The position numbers and the translations under genes are program-made. A model generated the notes under the pieces. That model saw nothing but the letters and a program-made list of their open reading frames with translations. It had not been told where the DNA came from and made no database searches. DNA of 64,000 bases. Origin: Rubrivivax sp. (GTDB lineage: Bacteria > Pseudomonadota > Gammaproteobacteria > Burkholderiales > Burkholderiaceae_C). The stretch is taken from the NCBI GenBank assembly GCA_027487905.1, contig JAIYCR010000081.1, forward strand, positions 19,584-83,583, read 5' to 3'. Shown piece after piece: positions 24,419 to 33,881 of the stretch. Within the stretch, counting starts at the first letter, position 1, and each line of letters begins with the position of its first letter.

Positions 24419-25126
24419 ATGAACGACCCCCATGACGCCTCGCGCCGCACCGCCCTGCTGACCTTGGTGCTGGCCGCCGTGCCCACCTTCGCCTGGCGTG
24501 GCGTTGCCGCGGCCGGCTTCAGCGAGGGCGACGCGGCGCAGGCGGTGCGGGCGGCTCTCGAGCGCGGCAGCGCCGCCGCGGTCCAGCGGCTGGGCCGAAA
24601 CGGCGGCTTCCTGGACAACCCGTCGGTGCGCATTGCGCTGCCCCCCGCGCTGCAGGACGTGGCCAGGCTGGCCCGCCTGGCCGGCCAGCAGGCGCGGGTG
24701 GACGAACTCGTCGTGGCGATGAACCGGGCCGCCGAGGCAGCCGTGCCCGAGGGCCGCAGCGTGCTGGTGCAGGCCGTGCGTTCGATGAGCGTGGAAGATG
24801 CCCGGCAGATCGTCACCGGGGACGATCAATCCGTCACCCGCTACTTCGACCGCAAGACCCGCCAGCCGCTGACGCTGTCGTTCGCGCCGGTGGTGGCGCG
24901 TTCGATGCAGCGGGTGGCGCTGGCCGACAAGCTGGACGCGGTGGCCGGGCGTGCGGTGGCCACGGGCCTGGTCCGGCGCGAGGACGCCGACCTGAAGACC
25001 TGGGTGACGGGCAAGACGCTGGACGGGCTGTATCGCCTGATCGGCGAGGAAGAGCGACGCATCCGCCAGGACCCGGTGGGCACGGGCAGTGCCCTGCTGT
25101 CACGGGTGTTCGGCTCGCTGCGCTGA
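24419..25126 (+). CDS. DUF4197 domain exported protein
   Basis: A 235-residue protein with an N-terminal export signal containing paired arginines (SRRTALLTLVLAAVPTFA). The DUF4197 domain follows, including GFSEGDAAQAVRAALERGSA, NRAAEAAVPEGRSVLVQAVRSM, GDDQSVTRYFDRKTRQPL and a C-terminal TLDGLYRLIGEEERRIRQDP. It is periplasmic and the function is unknown. It is 53 bp upstream of the cytidine deaminase gene in the same direction and may share a transcript. Confidence 0.88.
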   Translation: MNDPHDASRRTALLTLVLAAVPTFAWRGVAAAGFSEGDAAQAVRAALERGSAAAVQRLGRNGGFLDNPSVRIALPPALQDVARLARLAGQQARVDELVVAMNRAAEAAVPEGRSVLVQAVRSMSVEDARQIVTGDDQSVTRYFDRKTRQPLTLSFAPVVARSMQRVALADKLDAVAGRAVATGLVRREDADLKTWVTGKTLDGLYRLIGEEERRIRQDPVGTGSALLSRVFGSLR

Positions 25127-25179
25127 ACGCTGCCGTGCACCGCCCCAGCGCTCGAGAACTCCTGTCCAGACGCCCGCCC

Positions 25180-25653
25180 ATGCCCCATGCCCGTTCGATG
25201 AATTCCGCTGGCGATGCCGCTGTCGCGACCCCGGGCGACGATGCCCACCTACCGCCGCCCGCCGACCTGATCGACGCCGCCCGTGCCGTCCAGCAGCGCG
25301 CCTACGCGCCTTACTCGCGATTCAAGGTCGGCGCGGCGCTGCGGGCGAGCGACGGGCGCGTCTTCACCGGCGCCAATGTGGAGAACGCCTCCTACGGCCT
25401 GGGGCTCTGCGCCGAGCGCAGTGCGTTGGTGGCGGCCATCTCCGCCGGGGTGCCACCCCGGCGCTTCGCCCAGATGGTGGTGGTGGGCGACACCCCCGGG
25501 CCCATCGCACCCTGCGGCGCGTGCCGCCAGGTGATGCTCGAGCTCGGGGGTCCGCATCTGCCGGTCTGGCTGGCCAACCACGCCGGCGTGCACCGGCGCA
25601 CCGACCCCGCTTCGCTGCTGCCCGACGCCTTCGACGCGCAGGACCTGGGCTGA
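25180..25653 (+). CDS. cdd: Cytidine deaminase
   Basis: Zinc enzyme that converts cytidine and deoxycytidine to uridine and deoxyuridine in pyrimidine salvage. From the ATG at 25180 it has 157 residues. The zinc site is Cys77 with Glu79 (CAERSA) and Cys112/Cys115 (PCGACRQ). The substrate loop is APYSRFKVGAAL and GANVENASYG is present. This is the small homotetrameric type. Start choice is uncertain: a GTG at 25135 and an ATG at 25198 are also in frame, and the N-terminal 25 residues are not conserved-looking. Confidence 0.9.
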   Translation: MPHARSMNSAGDAAVATPGDDAHLPPPADLIDAARAVQQRAYAPYSRFKVGAALRASDGRVFTGANVENASYGLGLCAERSALVAAISAGVPPRRFAQMVVVGDTPGPIAPCGACRQVMLELGGPHLPVWLANHAGVHRRTDPASLLPDAFDAQDLG

Positions 25654-25844
25654 GCCGGCGTGCCCTGCGACCAGCGCGGCAGCCGCTCCCCCCACACAGC
25701 CCTGCACAACCCTGCACACCCCCCGACCTCCCGGCAAGGAGATGATCAGGCCCTGTTCCCGCCCGCATCCGACCGTTCGGGCAGAGCCCCGACCTGGCCC
25801 CGACCGGGTCACGTTCCGGCCACCCCTGGCCTACAGCGCGCCCC

Positions 25845-28247
25845 ATGAAGACTGATTCCCCCTGCAAGCTGCCCGTGACCGACCGAAGGGCCACCCCCGC
25901 CGTGCGCTCGCCCATCGCCTGGCGCATCGGCCTCGTCGCCTGGGGGCTGGGCGCGGGTGCCGCGGTCGCGCAGCCCCAGGAAGCGACGCCCGCGCCACCG
26001 CCCGCCGCAGCCAATCCTGCGCCTGTGGCGGAACCGGGCACCCCGGTCGCGCCCGCCACGCCGGTGGCACCCCGGGCTCCCGCCCCGGCGGCGGCTGCAC
26101 CCTCCGCGGCCCCCGTGCCGCCAGGCACGCCGCTGCTGCCCCGGGTGCAGATCCAGGGCGGACGGCTCACCGACACCGAGGAACGTCGCCAGTCCACCGC
26201 GGCGCGCATCGTCATCGGCCGGGAGGAAATCGACCGCTTCGGGGACAGCACCCTGGGCGAAGTGCTGCGCCGCCTGCCCGGCATCACCGTGCCGGGGCCG
26301 GCCGGGCGGGGCGGTGCGCCGCGCATGCGTGGGCTGGGCGGCGGCTACACGCAGTTCCTCATCGACGGCCAGCGCGCGCCCGTGGGCTTCAGCATCGAGC
26401 AGATCACGCCCGAACAGGTGGAGCGCATCGAGATCATCCGCGCGCCCACCGCGGAAACCGGCGCCCGGGCCATCGGCGGCACCATCAACATCATCACCCG
26501 CGAGGGTTTCCGGGTTCGGCTGAACGACCTCCGGCTGGGCGTGGAGACGCAGCGCGGTCGCAGCTCGCCCAATTTGGGCTGGACCTGGAACCAGCCGATG
26601 GAGAACCTGATCGCCAATGTGTCGGCGTCGGTCTTCCAGCGCCGGCAGCTCTTCAGCAGCCGCACCGTCACCACCGACGAGGACCTGGGCACCGGCCTGG
26701 TCGTGCGAGAACAGTTCGCGACCAGCCGCAACGAGGAAGTGCGCAACGGGCTGAACCTCACCTCGCGCCTGCAGTGGCGGCGCGAGAACGGCAACTTGCT
26801 GGTGCTCAGCCCTTCGCTCTTCCACATCCAGGGCACCAACGACCGCCGCTTCACGCTCGACCAATCGCTGGGAACGGACCCGGCGCCTTACTCGACCGCC
26901 TTGTCCGAACAGCGCAACCGCTTCACCAACGCCCGGCTGAACGGGCAGTGGCGCCAGCGCTTCGACGATGGCCTGCGGGCCGAGCTGAGCGGCGGGGCGG
27001 GCAGCTGGACGGCGCGCTTCGGCACGCTGCGCAACGAGTTCGACCCGGCCGGCCAGCGCCTGCGCACCTTCGACGACGAGGGCCGCGTGGATGAGCAGAC
27101 CCTCAACCTGACCGGCAAGCTGTCCAAGCTCGTCGATGGCAACCACAGCCTGGTCTTCGGCTCCGAGGTGGAGACCTCGCGGCGCGAGGAGGACCGCACC
27201 ACGCTGCAGGACGGCGCGCCCATCCTCACCGAGTTCGGCGACCAGCTCACCGCGTCCAGCCTGCGCTTCGCGCTGTATGGCCAGAACGAGTGGGAGATCT
27301 CGCCGAACTGGTCGGCCTATGCGGGGCTGCGCTGGGAGGGCATCACCACCCGCGGCACGGCACCCGACGGCAGCCAGCCCGAAAACCGCAGCAGCGTGAC
27401 CACCCCGCTGCTGCATGCGCTGTGGAAGCCGGTGGCGGGCGGGCGCGACCAGGTGCGTTTCAGCCTCACGCGCAGCTACCGCTCCCCCACGCTGCAGAAC
27501 CTGGTGTCGCGGCCGAGCCTTTCGGCCCGCTTTCCGGTGCTGGGCCCGAACGACCCCACCAGCCCGGACCGGGCCGGCAACGCCAGCCTCCGCCCGGAGC
27601 TGGCCACCGGACTGGACGTGGCGCTGGAGCGCTATCTGCCCGACGGTGGCGTGCTCAGCGCCAGCCTCTTCCACCGGCGGCTGAAGGACTACATCCGCAA
27701 CGTCACCAGCCTGGAGACGGTGAGCTGGAGCCCGGTGCCGCGCTATGTCGTACGACCGCAGAACATCGGCGGTGCCACCACGCAGGGCATCGAGCTGGAA
27801 GCCAAGTTCCGGCTCGACCAATGGGTCAGTGGTGCGCCCCGCACCGAGATGCGCACCAACCTGAGCCTCTACCGCTCCCGCATCGACCAGGTGCCGGGCC
27901 CGGACAACCGGCTGTCCGGCCAGCCACCCGGCACGCTGAACATCGGCGCCGACCACCGCTTCCGCGGCACGCCGCTGTCCGCCGGCACCACCTTCGGCTG
28001 GACGCCCGGCTACGCGGCGCGGGCCTCGGCCGGCCAGTTCAGCGAGGTCGGCGTGCGACGCCAGTGGGACGCCTACGCGCTGTGGAGCTTCAACCCGAAT
28101 GCGCAGCTGCGCGTGTCGGCCACCAACCTGCTGCCCCGCGACGACCTGGGCGTGGACGCCATCGACTCCATTGCCGTGCGGGAGATCGCCCGATCGGTCT
28201 CCGACACGGCGACCACCTGGCAGCTGAGGCTGGAGTTCAAGCTGTGA
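25845..28247 (+). CDS. TonB-dependent outer-membrane receptor
   Basis: An 800-residue TonB-dependent receptor. It has a signal region to about residue 45, a Pro/Ala-rich spacer, a plug domain (about 110-225) and a 22-strand-type barrel ending in TWQLRLEFKL. The plug carries EIDRFGDSTLGEVLRRLPGI, RMRGLGGGYTQFLIDGQR and IEIIRAPTAETGARAIGGTI. The ligand is unknown. No exbB/tonB set dedicated to it is adjacent. It converges on a 5'-nucleotidase family gene with 19 bp between stops, and a PhoD phosphatase follows nearby, so a phosphorylated or nucleotide-derived ligand is possible. Confidence 0.9.
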   Translation: MKTDSPCKLPVTDRRATPAVRSPIAWRIGLVAWGLGAGAAVAQPQEATPAPPPAAANPAPVAEPGTPVAPATPVAPRAPAPAAAAPSAAPVPPGTPLLPRVQIQGGRLTDTEERRQSTAARIVIGREEIDRFGDSTLGEVLRRLPGITVPGPAGRGGAPRMRGLGGGYTQFLIDGQRAPVGFSIEQITPEQVERIEIIRAPTAETGARAIGGTINIITREGFRVRLNDLRLGVETQRGRSSPNLGWTWNQPMENLIANVSASVFQRRQLFSSRTVTTDEDLGTGLVVREQFATSRNEEVRNGLNLTSRLQWRRENGNLLVLSPSLFHIQGTNDRRFTLDQSLGTDPAPYSTALSEQRNRFTNARLNGQWRQRFDDGLRAELSGGAGSWTARFGTLRNEFDPAGQRLRTFDDEGRVDEQTLNLTGKLSKLVDGNHSLVFGSEVETSRREEDRTTLQDGAPILTEFGDQLTASSLRFALYGQNEWEISPNWSAYAGLRWEGITTRGTAPDGSQPENRSSVTTPLLHALWKPVAGGRDQVRFSLTRSYRSPTLQNLVSRPSLSARFPVLGPNDPTSPDRAGNASLRPELATGLDVALERYLPDGGVLSASLFHRRLKDYIRNVTSLETVSWSPVPRYVVRPQNIGGATTQGIELEAKFRLDQWVSGAPRTEMRTNLSLYRSRIDQVPGPDNRLSGQPPGTLNIGADHRFRGTPLSAGTTFGWTPGYAARASAGQFSEVGVRRQWDAYALWSFNPNAQLRVSATNLLPRDDLGVDAIDSIAVREIARSVSDTATTWQLRLEFKL

Positions 28248-28266
28248 AGCGCATCGGGCGGGCAGA

Positions 28267-30120
28267 TCAGCGCCTCAGGATCCGGACGTCCCGCGGCACC
28301 GGCACCGGCAGCGCCGACGCCTGCAGGTAGCGGCTGAGCGCCTCCAGGTCGAGCGGGCCGCCGGTTCGCTCCTGGCCTTCGGCGAGAACGCTGAAGCCGT
28401 CGCCGCCCTCGGCCAGGAAGCTGTTGACCACCACCCGGATGCGGTCGCCGTCCTGGACGGGCCGCCCTTGAAGCTCCAGGCCGCTCACGCGCTGGCCCGC
28501 AGACGCCGCGGCCTGCCAGTGGTAGCGCAGACCCGCGCTCGGCTGCAGCAGGCGCGCCCGCTCGGCGTTCACCCCCCGGGCCTGCTGTTCCAGCAGGGAC
28601 TTGAGCTGTGCGCCGCTGAGCGTCATCACCACCAGGCTGTTGCCGAAGGGCTGGATGGCGAAGGCATCGCCGAAGCTCAGGTCGCAGGGGGCCGGGCTGC
28701 AGGGGAAGTCGCCCCGGATGCCGCCCGGGTTCATGAAGGCGACCTGCGCGCCGCCCTGACCGGGTGCGCGGGTCGCGGCCAGCTGGGCGTCGGCGATCAG
28801 GCGTCCCGCGGGGTGGTCGCCCGCGCTGTCCGCCTCCACCCGACGGGTGATGGGCGCTTCCAGGCGGCCGATGGGCATCCGCGCGCGGGGAGCCGCCCGC
28901 TGCACTGCAGCGTCCACCAGCGTCTGTACGGCAGGGTCCGGCTGGGCGGCGGGATAGACCGCCAGCACCTCGGGCGGGTTGGACGGACTGACCACCGGCA
29001 GGTTGAGCACGCTGCTGCGCGCCAGGTCGGCACGGCCGCTGGTCGGGTCGATCGCCAGGTCCACCCGGGCCAGCGCGCGGCCGAAGGCGGCCGACTGCAC
29101 GACGATGCGTCCGTTCTGGCCGCCCATGCGACAGGCGTAGGCCTGGTGCGAGTGGCCGGAGAACACCACCGCATAGTCGGCATCCAGTCGTCGCTCGATG
29201 TCGAAGATCCGACCCCGTGCACCGGGGCAGGAAGGGTCGTTCCAGCCACCGCGGGTCTCGCCGCCTTCGTGCACCACCGCGACCAGGGTCCGCACGCCCT
29301 GGGCCCGCAGTTCACGTGCGTAGCGGTTCAGGGTCTGCGCCTCGTCGAGGAAGCGCAGACCCGCCACGCCCGACGGGCTGACCATGCTGGGGGTGTTGCG
29401 GGTGACCACGCCGACGAAAGCCACGGGGACGCCGCCGAAACGGTGGATGGCATAGGCCGGCAGCACCGGCTCGCCATCGGCGCGCACGACGTTGGCGGCC
29501 AGGAAGCCGCGGCCGGGGCCGTCGTCGAAGCGCGCCCCGGTGAAGGGCCGCGACGGGTCTGCACAGGATTCACCCGTCATCGACCGCGATCCGGCGGGCG
29601 CGGGCGGCGCACACCCTCCGCGAACCAGGCGGAGCAGCTCATCGAGGCCGCCGTCGAACTCGTGGTTGCCCACCGCGTTGATCGACAGGCCCAGGGCGTT
29701 CATCACCTCGATCGTCGGCTCGTCACGCAGCAGGGAGGATGCGAGCGGGGAGGCGCCCACCAGGTCGCCGGCGGACAGCACCAGGCTGAACGCAGCCGCG
29801 GAACGCTCCGAGCGGATCAGGCCCGCCAGCAGCGCCGCGCCCCCGGTGGCCACGCGAAGCGTGCGCCCCGGCGTTGCAGGGTCGGGCAGGTTCAGGCTGT
29901 TGCTGCCGGTTTCCAGGTGGCCGTGGAAATCATTGAGGCCCAGCAGGCGAACGGTGACGGGCGCCGCGGCGGCCGCGCCCCCCGCTGGACTTCCGGCGCC
30001 GGCATCGCTCCCCGGGGGCGCCGCACAGCCCCAGCCCAGCACGGCGGCCAGCAGCGTGGCGGCGATGGCGCGCAGGGCGCCCGACCGGGCCGGGATCAGA
30101 TTCAGGGCAGGCAGCTTCAT
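28267..30120 (-). CDS. Bifunctional metallophosphatase/5'-nucleotidase family lipoprotein
   Basis: A 617-residue exported protein of the UshA/5'-nucleotidase family. The N-terminal signal ends in a possible lipobox (LGWGCA). The dinuclear-metal phosphoesterase domain shows LNDFHGHL, SAGDLVGAS, VGNHEFDGG and FSGHSHQ. The C-terminal substrate domain shows NPGGIRGDF, PFGNSLVVMTLSG and a late GGDGFSVL. It should release phosphate from nucleotides or related esters in the periplasm. It is transcribed divergently from a methyltransferase gene. The start at 30120 gives a normal signal peptide. Confidence 0.9.
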   Translation of the reverse strand: MKLPALNLIPARSGALRAIAATLLAAVLGWGCAAPPGSDAGAGSPAGGAAAAAPVTVRLLGLNDFHGHLETGSNSLNLPDPATPGRTLRVATGGAALLAGLIRSERSAAAFSLVLSAGDLVGASPLASSLLRDEPTIEVMNALGLSINAVGNHEFDGGLDELLRLVRGGCAPPAPAGSRSMTGESCADPSRPFTGARFDDGPGRGFLAANVVRADGEPVLPAYAIHRFGGVPVAFVGVVTRNTPSMVSPSGVAGLRFLDEAQTLNRYARELRAQGVRTLVAVVHEGGETRGGWNDPSCPGARGRIFDIERRLDADYAVVFSGHSHQAYACRMGGQNGRIVVQSAAFGRALARVDLAIDPTSGRADLARSSVLNLPVVSPSNPPEVLAVYPAAQPDPAVQTLVDAAVQRAAPRARMPIGRLEAPITRRVEADSAGDHPAGRLIADAQLAATRAPGQGGAQVAFMNPGGIRGDFPCSPAPCDLSFGDAFAIQPFGNSLVVMTLSGAQLKSLLEQQARGVNAERARLLQPSAGLRYHWQAAASAGQRVSGLELQGRPVQDGDRIRVVVNSFLAEGGDGFSVLAEGQERTGGPLDLEALSRYLQASALPVPVPRDVRILRR

Positions 30121-30128
30121 CGCGGGCA

Positions 30129-30164
30129 GTCAGGGTCGCTCATGGACAGGAGTGTCAGGGTCGC
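30129..30164. repeat. Direct repeat GTCAGGGTCGC x2
   Basis: An 11-bp word occurs twice, at 30129-30139 and 30154-30164, just upstream of the 5'-nucleotidase family gene start (30120) in the 122-bp divergent gap. Repeat starts are 25 bp apart, not a whole number of helical turns by itself. It could be an operator or chance; it does not match a Pho box. Confidence 0.35.
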
Positions 30165-30242
30165 CGCTGGCCCCCACAATCGGTGGCTTGCAGTTCCCCG
30201 TGGTCCGGGTCTTGCCCCTGAAGGACGACGCGGGAGAACGGC

Positions 30243-31019
30243 TTGACCATCACACGCAATGGGTGGCGCGCGGCAGAACTGCTGCGGGCCTGCGACCCGC
30301 TGGTCGGCCACGCCGGCTACCGCACGCGGGAGCAGGAGATCGCCATCCCGGGAACCCCGGGTCTGCGCATCCGCGCGCTGCACGACCGCAACCAGTTCCA
30401 TGATCCGCAGGGTCTGGCGGCCGCCCTGGGCATCGCCGACGCCGCCTGGCCGCTGTTCGGCTGGCCCTGGGCCTCCGGGATCGAACTGGCCACCCAGGTG
30501 GCCGCGCGTCGCCCGGTCGCGGGCGAGCGCATGCTGGAGGTGGGCTGCGGGCTGGCGCTGGCCAGCCTCACCGCGCACCGGCTCGGTCGCGATGTCACCG
30601 CCAGCGACCTGCACCCGCTCACCGCGCGCTTCCTGGCCCGCAACCTGCGCCTGAACGCGCTCGGGCCGATGAAGTACCGGCAGGGCCGCTGGCAGGACCC
30701 GATGCAGTGCGGGCCGGCTGCGGCTCCGGGCCCCGCGGCCGATTCCAGGCGCCGCGTGCGCGGCCGCTTCGCCTTCGTCGTGGGCAGCGACGTGCTGTAC
30801 GAACGCGACGCCGCACACGACCTCGCGGCCTTCGTGCTGGGGCACGCCGCGCCGCTGGCGGAAGTCTGGATCGTCGACCCCGACCGGGGCAACCGATCGG
30901 TGTTCCGGCGTCGCCTGCAGGCCGAGGGCTTCGTGCTCAGCGAGCATCGCCTGGACCGGCTCCAGCAGGCTGGACGGCCGGGCTACAAGGGGCGGCTGAT
31001 GCGATTCGTGCGGGCGTGA
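30243..31019 (+). CDS. Class I SAM-dependent methyltransferase
   Basis: A 258-residue soluble methyltransferase. The SAM-binding motif MLEVGCGLALASLTAHRLG lies near residue 97, followed by DVTASDLHPLTARFLARNLR. A later VVGSDVLYERD resembles the post-II motif of the METTL21/ETFKMT-like protein methyltransferases. PLFGWPWASGIELA upstream is also typical of that group, which methylates lysines on proteins. The target is unknown. The start is TTG at 30243, supported by a GGGAG about 6 nt upstream; no ATG occurs before the conserved N-terminal part. Confidence 0.85.
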   Translation: MTITRNGWRAAELLRACDPLVGHAGYRTREQEIAIPGTPGLRIRALHDRNQFHDPQGLAAALGIADAAWPLFGWPWASGIELATQVAARRPVAGERMLEVGCGLALASLTAHRLGRDVTASDLHPLTARFLARNLRLNALGPMKYRQGRWQDPMQCGPAAAPGPAADSRRRVRGRFAFVVGSDVLYERDAAHDLAAFVLGHAAPLAEVWIVDPDRGNRSVFRRRLQAEGFVLSEHRLDRLQQAGRPGYKGRLMRFVRA

Positions 31020-31052
31020 GCCGCCCGGCGGCGCAGCGCGCACCCGAATCGC

Positions 31053-32795
31053 TCAGACGGCCACGACGCGCCGGCCAGTGGCGCCCGGCAGCACGCGCAG
31101 CGGCCGGTCGGTGCTGGCCGCGTAGGTGCGGCTTGTCACCGTGTTGACGTAGACCCAGTCGGCCCGGCACTGGCTGGCATCGGCGGTGATCAGCAGATAG
31201 CCGCGGCGCGCGGTGTCGCAGTACTCCAGCGGTCCGATGAGCTGGGTGAGCGAGGCCGCCAGCGTGGCGGGGTTGTCCGGGAAGATGGACTCGAAGCCCG
31301 GCGATGTGACCGAGGAGGTCGCGAACTCCACGCCCACCCGGTTGCCCGCCGCATCCAGCAGGTCGCTGGCCCAGGCGTTGTGGGTGTCGCCCGCCAGCAC
31401 GACGAGGTTCTTGTTCAGGCTGCGGGCGGTGCCCAGCACGGTTTCGCGCGCCGCTGCATAGCCGTCCCAGGCGTCCAGGTTGTAGGGGATGGCCGGCTGG
31501 GCCAGGATGGCGCGCTCGCCTGCGGTGAGGCTGGCCGGGTTGGTGGCAGCCTTGGTGGCGATGGCGCTGTAGGCTGCAACGCTGACCCCGGTACCGGGGT
31601 TCAGCGCCTCGAAGAGGATGGGCGCCGGAATGTTCATCCGGCCCATCAGCACCTGCTGCCCCAGCACCTGCCAGGTGGCGGTCGAAGCCGTCAGGCGCTG
31701 CTGCAGCCGCTGGGTCTGTCCCGCCCCCAGCAGCTGGCGGGAGGGGTTGGCCACCGCCGCGGTGAGGCCGGCGGCATTGAAGCCGCTGCTGCCGAAGAAG
31801 GCGGCGTAGTCGAGCTGCTGGTCGCGTCCGGCGACCCGCGTGTCCAGCATGTGCAGCGACAGCAGGTTGCCGAAGTCGAAGCTGCGATCGATCTGCAGCA
31901 GGTCGGCGCCGCTGCGCACCGGCATCCATTCGTGCCACACCTGCGAGGCCGTAGCCCGGCGGGTCGCCCAAGGCCCTTCGGTGGCGGGCTGGTGGTTCTC
32001 GGCGCCATCGCGCCAGGCGTCGTTGGTGAACTCGTGGTCGTCCCACACCGCGATCATCGGGGCCGCGGCATGCAGCGCCTGCAGGTCGGCGTCGCTTCGA
32101 TACTGCGCATAGCGCCGGCGATAGTCCGCCAGGCTCAGGATCTCGTTGGCCGGATCGCTCAGCCGACCCAGTGCCTGCGCCGTGGCGCTGGCGTATCCCC
32201 CTTGCGCGTACTCGTAGATGTAGTCGCCCAGGTGAACGGTGGCGTCCAGGTCGTCGCGCCGGGCCGCCTCCGCATAGACGTTGAAGTAGCCGGCCGGGTA
32301 GTTCGAGCAGCTGAACACCGCCAGCCGCACCTGGCTGACGCTGCCGGTGGGCAGCGTCCGGGTGCGCCCCACCGGCGACACCTGAGCGCCCACCGCGAAG
32401 CGGTAGAAGTAGCGGGTGCCGGGCTGCAGGCCGGCCGCGTCGACCTTGACCGTCCAGTCGCGGCTGGCCTCGGCCCGGGCCTCCCCGCTGGCCACCACAG
32501 TGGCGAAGGCCGCGTCGCTGGCCACGGTCCAGCGAACCGTCACCGGCTCGGTGGCCACCGTGCTCAGCCGCGTCCACAGGATCACCCGGTCGGCCAGTGG
32601 GTCGCCGCTGGCCACGCCGTGGTTGTAGGCCACCGAGGGCACCGCCGGGTCGTCGCTGCCGCCACCGCAGGCCGCAAGGCCGGTGGCAAGTCCCGCGGCG
32701 GCCAGGCCCCGGATGAAGCTGCGGCGGCCGGTGCCGATCTCTGCCAGGGGCTGTGCGCCCGCCAGGGCGGGCTGGGGCCGGATGTCGTGGGTCAT
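31053..32795 (-). CDS. phoD: Alkaline phosphatase D family protein (Tat-exported)
   Basis: A 580-residue PhoD-family phosphatase/phosphodiesterase. The N-terminus has a twin-arginine signal (GRRSFIRGLAAAGLATGLAACGGG), implying folding and metal loading before export; the following cysteine could be lipidated. PhoD features include GVASGDPLADRVILWTRL, HLGDYIYEY, WDDHEFTNDAW and VLAGDTHNAW. The enzyme hydrolyses phosphate mono- or diesters with Ca2+/Fe3+. It is convergent with the methyltransferase (33 bp). A Pho box was looked for upstream and not found. A 10-bp palindrome ACCGATCGGT lies at 32851-32860 upstream. Confidence 0.9.
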   Translation of the reverse strand: MTHDIRPQPALAGAQPLAEIGTGRRSFIRGLAAAGLATGLAACGGGSDDPAVPSVAYNHGVASGDPLADRVILWTRLSTVATEPVTVRWTVASDAAFATVVASGEARAEASRDWTVKVDAAGLQPGTRYFYRFAVGAQVSPVGRTRTLPTGSVSQVRLAVFSCSNYPAGYFNVYAEAARRDDLDATVHLGDYIYEYAQGGYASATAQALGRLSDPANEILSLADYRRRYAQYRSDADLQALHAAAPMIAVWDDHEFTNDAWRDGAENHQPATEGPWATRRATASQVWHEWMPVRSGADLLQIDRSFDFGNLLSLHMLDTRVAGRDQQLDYAAFFGSSGFNAAGLTAAVANPSRQLLGAGQTQRLQQRLTASTATWQVLGQQVLMGRMNIPAPILFEALNPGTGVSVAAYSAIATKAATNPASLTAGERAILAQPAIPYNLDAWDGYAAARETVLGTARSLNKNLVVLAGDTHNAWASDLLDAAGNRVGVEFATSSVTSPGFESIFPDNPATLAASLTQLIGPLEYCDTARRGYLLITADASQCRADWVYVNTVTSRTYAASTDRPLRVLPGATGRRVVAV

Positions 32796-32861
32796 GTCGT
32801 CGCTTCTGGAGTGAAGCTGCAGGCTAGGTGGCGCGCGTGAAGCCGCGGTGACCGATCGGTG

Positions 32862-33881
32862 TCAATGCGCCCGTGCGGGGTCGCCCAGCGGGCCGGCCGG
32901 ACCGCCAGGCAGCAGCAGCCTCTGGCCCATCCGCAGGCGATGGCCGGCCATCAGGCCGGGGCACAGCGCATAGCCCGGGGGCGCCACCACGATGATGGTC
33001 GAGCCGTGCTGGAACCACCCCAGCTCCTCGCCGCGGCGCACCGGACGGTCCATCCGGTGGTGGGCCGGTCCGCGCTGGCCGGCTCGCATCAGTTCGGGCA
33101 CGCCATGCACGCGCAGGCCCGACACGCCCACGGCTGCGACCGGAACCAGGGTCATCGGGCCCCCGGCGGGTTGCAGGCGCAGCCGGATGGCAGCACGTTC
33201 ATTGCGGCAGAAGAGCGCCTGCACCCGCCGCAGCGCGATCGGGTTCACGTTCCAGGTGTCGCCGTCCAGGTGGTGCAGGTCCAGCACGGTGGCGTCATGC
33301 GGCGCGTGGAAGCGGTGGTACATCGCCGAGGTCAGCCGGATCGTCAGGTAGGCACAGCCCTCGGCCGCCTCTGCCGCCTGGCGACATCCCAGCAGATCGA
33401 CCAGCGAATAGGGCATGCCCTTGGCCTGCAGCATCTGGCCGCGGGCGATGTGGCCGTGGGCACCGAGGATGCCGTCGCTGGGGCTGAGCAGCGCGGCGGT
33501 GTCGGGGTCGAGCGGGCGGGCACCGTCGCGCAGCTCGCGGGTGAAGCAGTCCTGCAGGGAATCGAATCGGGTCTTCTTCGCGTCGCTCAGGTCCAGGTCG
33601 CTGCACAGGCGCCACACGGCGATGGAGACATCGCGCACCAGCGGCTGCCGCAAGGTGCTGAACCAGCCCAGCGCGCGCGACAGCGCGATGCGGGGCACGC
33701 GGTTGGTGAGCAGGAAGTTCAGGTCTTCCTGCAGCAGCAGTCGGTCGCGCCAGGCCCGCCAGCCGGTGGCGGGAACCGACGGCAGCGCGGCGAAGTCGCT
33801 GGCCGGCGCCGCCACTGTCACAGGCGATTCAAGGCCACGCTCTACAAGCGGGGTTGGCGAACTCGAAGGACCAGGCGACAT
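32862..33881 (-). CDS. psd: Phosphatidylserine decarboxylase family proenzyme
   Basis: A 339-residue protein of the phosphatidylserine decarboxylase family, which makes phosphatidylethanolamine at the inner membrane after self-cleavage to a pyruvoyl enzyme. The autocleavage motif is HGSTIIV with Ser294. The catalytic histidine region is MYHRFHAPHDATV, and LSPSDGILGAHG is the typical DG segment. The N-terminal 60 residues are variable. The ATG at 33881 overlaps the ATG of the divergent aminotransferase gene, and no ribosome site is evident, so a start further inside is possible. The adjoining genes also look lipid-related. Confidence 0.83.
   Translation of the reverse strand: MSPGPSSSPTPLVERGLESPVTVAAPASDFAALPSVPATGWRAWRDRLLLQEDLNFLLTNRVPRIALSRALGWFSTLRQPLVRDVSIAVWRLCSDLDLSDAKKTRFDSLQDCFTRELRDGARPLDPDTAALLSPSDGILGAHGHIARGQMLQAKGMPYSLVDLLGCRQAAEAAEGCAYLTIRLTSAMYHRFHAPHDATVLDLHHLDGDTWNVNPIALRRVQALFCRNERAAIRLRLQPAGGPMTLVPVAAVGVSGLRVHGVPELMRAGQRGPAHHRMDRPVRRGEELGWFQHGSTIIVVAPPGYALCPGLMAGHRLRMGQRLLLPGGPAGPLGDPARAH

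Noticed and set aside
25654..25844. Cobalamin or other riboswitch before the TonB-dependent receptor
   Set aside because: No conserved riboswitch core was seen; the stretch is C-rich and unstructured by eye.
25809..27956. Minus-strand open frame opposite the TonB-dependent receptor
   Set aside because: No recognisable protein features; the plus strand has complete plug and barrel signatures.
32851..32860. Pho box upstream of phoD
   Set aside because: The only notable element is the palindrome ACCGATCGGT; it lacks the 7-bp direct repeats of a Pho box.
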